A stretch of DNA of 64,000 nucleotides. Origin: Bacteroidota bacterium. GTDB lineage: Bacteria; Bacteroidota; Bacteroidia; 2-12-FULL-35-15. Numbering within the stretch: the first letter of the stretch is position 1; every line of letters starts with the position of its first letter. The notes below the pieces were generated by a model, which ran no database searches, was not told the DNA's origin, and saw nothing but the letters and a program-made list of their open reading frames with translations. The position numbers and the translations under genes are program-made. Shown here in pieces: positions 62,353 to 64,000 of this stretch. Where the stretch lies: contig CANIQT010000005.1 in the NCBI GenBank assembly GCA_947469885.1, forward strand, positions 113,794 to 177,793, given 5' to 3'.

Positions 62353-62658
62353 TTAAATCCACTCTTCTAAATCGCACCGATTGTCAAGAATAGCCAACAC
62401 TTCAATAGTTGAATTTTCTATTCTGTAAAATACAGAAAGTACTTTACTAAGAACTGCTCTTCTTATATTTTTCTTTTTACTTGTTGTGGGATATAGTTTT
62501 GGGAAAGGAACGACCGCTAATTCGAACGACTTCAACAGAGAGAAAAAATTATCAACTTCTTTTTGAGAAAATTTATACAATAAATACTTTTTTATTAAAG
62601 TTGCATTTACAAGCGCGGTGTCAGTATAAATTACTTCTTTAATTTTCGACTCAGGCAT
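62353..62658 (-). CDS. RelE/ParE-family toxin
   Basis: 101 residues. The fold is read from the helical N-terminus (FSQKEVDNFFSLLKSF), the central KNIRRAVLSKVLSVFYRIENSTIEVLAILDNR beta-hairpin with basic residues and the C-terminal strand. It overlaps its antitoxin by 8 bp. Target (ribosome or gyrase) cannot be assigned. Confidence 0.82.
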   Translation of the reverse strand: MPESKIKEVIYTDTALVNATLIKKYLLYKFSQKEVDNFFSLLKSFELAVVPFPKLYPTTSKKKNIRRAVLSKVLSVFYRIENSTIEVLAILDNRCDLEEWI

Positions 62659-62887
62659 TTTGCAATTTTTTCCAGAAATCTTTTGAACCCATTAATTTGC
62701 CTTTATCAGCATCTTTTATCCCCGAAAGTATTTGTTTTTGCTGAGCATCTGAAAGTTCATTCCACCAATCTTCGTTGGCTCTAGACAAGCGAAGCCCATC
62801 TAAAAAAGATATTACATCTTTGTCAGATAGCTGATTTATCCAACTTATCAGATTTAGTTTTATTCCGTTTAATTCTGCCGTTGACAT
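62651..62887 (-). CDS. Antitoxin of the RelE/ParE-like toxin
   Basis: 78 residues. Helical N-terminal domain (LNLISWINQLSDKDVISFLDGL) and an acidic/aromatic C-terminus (NEDWWNELSDAQQKQILSGI). Overlaps the toxin start by 8 bp, consistent with coupling. Promoter at 62907. Confidence 0.78.
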   Translation of the reverse strand: MSTAELNGIKLNLISWINQLSDKDVISFLDGLRLSRANEDWWNELSDAQQKQILSGIKDADKGKLMGSKDFWKKLQNA

Positions 62888-62906
62888 TTTTTTCTTTTAT
62901 TTTTTA

Positions 62907-62914
62907 CAAAGATA
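62907..62914 (-). promoter_or_regulatory. -7 element of the relBE-like module (TATCTTTG)
   Basis: The reverse complement of caaagata, 20 bp upstream of the antitoxin and partly inside the start of repeat copy 3. Confidence 0.6.
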
Positions 62915-63036
62915 CTTCTTTCTTTTGGCAAACAAAAAAACTCCTTACATTTCTGCAAGGAGTTTTTTTGTTTTCTTAAAACGGCAAGATGCCGGTTAAA
63001 ATGGACGTAGCGAGGACGCTGCGCCCAACTGGGGTT
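62912..63036. repeat. Accessory hairpin repeat, copy 3
   Basis: Same order of hairpins as copies 1 and 2, with the pair AAAATGGACGTAGCG and GACGCTGCGCCC slightly diverged. It is followed not by a toxin gene but by a 21-bp tandem array. Confidence 0.88.
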
Positions 63037-63103
63037 GTTTCTTCTTTTTCATTGTGTGACAAAATTAATATTTTGACACAGTTCATTGAACAGACTCCCA
63101 ACT

Positions 63104-63607
63104 GGGAGCAAGACATCTGAATACAGGAGTAGGACATCTGAATTCGGGAGTAAGACATCTGAATCCGGGAGTAGGACATCTGAATTCGGGAGTAAGACAT
63201 CTGAATCCGGGAGTAGGACATCTGAATTCGGGAGTAAGACATCTGAATCCGGGAGTAAGACATTAGAATCCGGGAGTAAGACATCTGAATACAGGAGTAG
63301 GACATCTGAATCCGGGAGTAAGACATCTGAATTCGGGAGTAAGACATCTGAATCCGGGAGTAGGACATCTGAATCCGGGAGTAGGACATCTGAATTCGGG
63401 AGTAAGACATCTGAATCCGGGAGTAAGACATTAGAATCCGGGAGTAAGACATCTGAATACAGGAGTAGGACATGTGAATCCGGGAGTAAGACATCTGAAT
63501 TCGGGAGTAAGACATCTGAATCCGGGAGTAGGACATCTGAATTCGGGAGTAAGACATCTGAATCAGGGAGTAAGACATCTGAATCCGGGAGTAAGACATC
63601 TGAATCC
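63104..63607. repeat. 21-bp tandem array, 24 units in three 168-bp higher-order repeats
   Basis: Exactly 24 units of 21 bp, core GGGAGTAAGACATCTGAATC plus one base. Units 1, 9 and 17 end GAATAC; units 2, 10 and 18 begin AGGAGTAGG; units 8 and 16 carry CATTAG. This gives three blocks of eight units. As 21 is a multiple of three, open frames run through it on both strands (SRIQMSY and SESGSKT types), but I do not call them genes. Confidence 0.95.
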
Positions 63608-63674
63608 GGGAATCAGGTGTCATCCGATTTTTCACCTTCCAAAAGATTCAGGATTGCCGTCAGTTGGCAACGGG

Positions 63675-63799
63675 GATACTTCTATCTTTTGGCAAATAAA
63701 AAACTCCTTGCATTTCTGCAAGGAGCTTTTTTGTTCTCTTAAAACGGCAAGATGCCGGTTAAACCGGACGTAGCGTGGACGCTACGCCCAATTGGGGTT
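63675..63799. repeat. Accessory hairpin repeat, copy 4
   Basis: Carries CTCCTTGCATTTCTGCAAGG terminator hairpin, GGCAAGATGCC, GGTTAAACC and CGTAGCG-TGGA-CGCTACG. It follows the tandem array. No gene starts after it. Confidence 0.88.
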
Positions 63800-63891
63800 T
63801 TTTGTTATTTTATTTTGGTAAGTACAACTTGTATTATTACTTAACACTCCAATCGTCAGGTTCCGTCACCCCTCCCCTTTCTTCAAGAGGG

Positions 63892-63912
63892 CAAACAGCC
63901 AGTGGCTGTTTG
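63892..63912. repeat. Perfect palindrome CAAACAGCC-AGT-GGCTGTTTG
   Basis: A nine-base stem with an AGT loop, inside a stretch with CCCCTCCCC and GGGGGTGAGG words that also form a loose inverted pair. The interval 63800-63949 holds no gene. Confidence 0.8.
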
Positions 63913-63949
63913 AGCCAGTTTGTGCGGTAGCTGGGGGTGAGGTCTTACA

Positions 63950-64000
63950 AAAAAAACTCCTTACATTTCTGCAAGGAGTTTTTTGTTCTCTTAAAACGGC
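63950..64000. repeat. Accessory hairpin repeat, copy 5 (cut by window edge)
   Basis: Begins with the terminator hairpin CTCCTTACATTTCTGCAAGG and ends at AAAACGGC at the window edge. Confidence 0.85.

Noticed and set aside
63104..63607. CRISPR array
   Set aside because: Units are contiguous 21-bp repeats with no unique spacers, and no cas genes are present. The same holds for the other seven arrays.
62976..63742. Long open frames on both strands through the 21-bp array (about 219 codons each)
   Set aside because: A 21-bp repeat lacking stops is automatically open for its whole length. The products are pure SRIQMSY or SESGSKT repeats with no independent start signal or domain.
61450..64000. 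Integron cassette array with attC sites
   Set aside because: GTTRRRY and RYYYAAC-like cores occur (GTTAAAC, GCCCAAC), but their order and lack of mutual complementarity do not fit an attC site, and no integron integrase is in the window.

Overview
The window looks like chromosomal DNA of a low-GC member of the Bacteroidota, probably a poorly characterised Flavobacteriales, Chitinophagales or Sphingobacteriales-like lineage. The evidence is eight secreted proteins with type IX secretion (T9SS) type A C-terminal sorting domains, Bacteroidota-type promoters (TTG or TTTG, about 20 bp, TAnnTTTG), a cytochrome-b type succinate dehydrogenase operon, a PafA-like phosphatase, an exbB-exbD-exbD-tonB cluster with a PstS-like lipoprotein and a TPR protein, and weak Shine-Dalgarno signals throughout. 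There are two tRNA genes (Ser-GGA and Asn-GUU) and no rRNA, phage, transposase or CRISPR array.

Layout. 0.3-5.4 kb holds two secreted T9SS proteins on the minus strand, one of them a 1435-residue repeat protein. 5.5-7.7 kb holds an alpha/beta hydrolase and aminopeptidase P. 7.9-11.8 kb is sdhCAB, interrupted between sdhA and sdhB by a four-helix-bundle (S23/IVP family) gene framed by inverted repeats. 11.9-16.9 kb holds two more T9SS proteins. 17.2-24.4 kb holds a DUF4175 protein, an RsbW-like ATPase, phosphoglycerate kinase, a GT-C glycosyltransferase and tRNA-Ser. 25.1-31.1 kb holds a TonB-dependent receptor and an M43 metalloprotease. 31.3-40.5 kb is a mixed housekeeping stretch (DnaJ/TerB, CrcB, zinc phospholipase, PafA, GT4, RNase HII, FtsX, outer-membrane barrel, tRNA-Asn, PfkB kinase). 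40.7-44.9 kb is a translation block (rplM, rpsI, rpsB, tsf, pyrH, frr). 45.0-49.3 kb holds a radical SAM protein and three T9SS proteins. 50.2-54.1 kb holds a GreA-like protein, a lipoprotein, a GT39-like enzyme and a dicarboxylate symporter. 54.5-60.7 kb is the TonB energising operon. 61.0-64.0 kb is an accessory end with a histone-like protein and two toxin-antitoxin modules set between near-identical hairpin-rich repeats.

The genes fit together as a cell-envelope-centred chromosome segment: outer-membrane uptake (TonB receptor plus the ExbB/ExbD/TonB motor), secretion of adhesins and hydrolases by T9SS (the machinery itself is not here), and central metabolism and translation.

The most unusual content is in the repeats. 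(1) An IVP gene enclosed by inverted repeats lies inside the sdh operon, and similar gene-less inverted repeats occur elsewhere. (2) Eight intergenic arrays of degenerate 20-21 bp tandem units occur, most with their own consensus; three share one sequence family, and the largest has 24 units organised as three 168-bp higher-order repeats. (3) A repeat element abuts the stop codons of two unrelated toxin genes. (4) Short dispersed intergenic repeats have been absorbed into the coding sequence of T9SS sorting domains. All assignments are from reading the sequence; no database search was possible.
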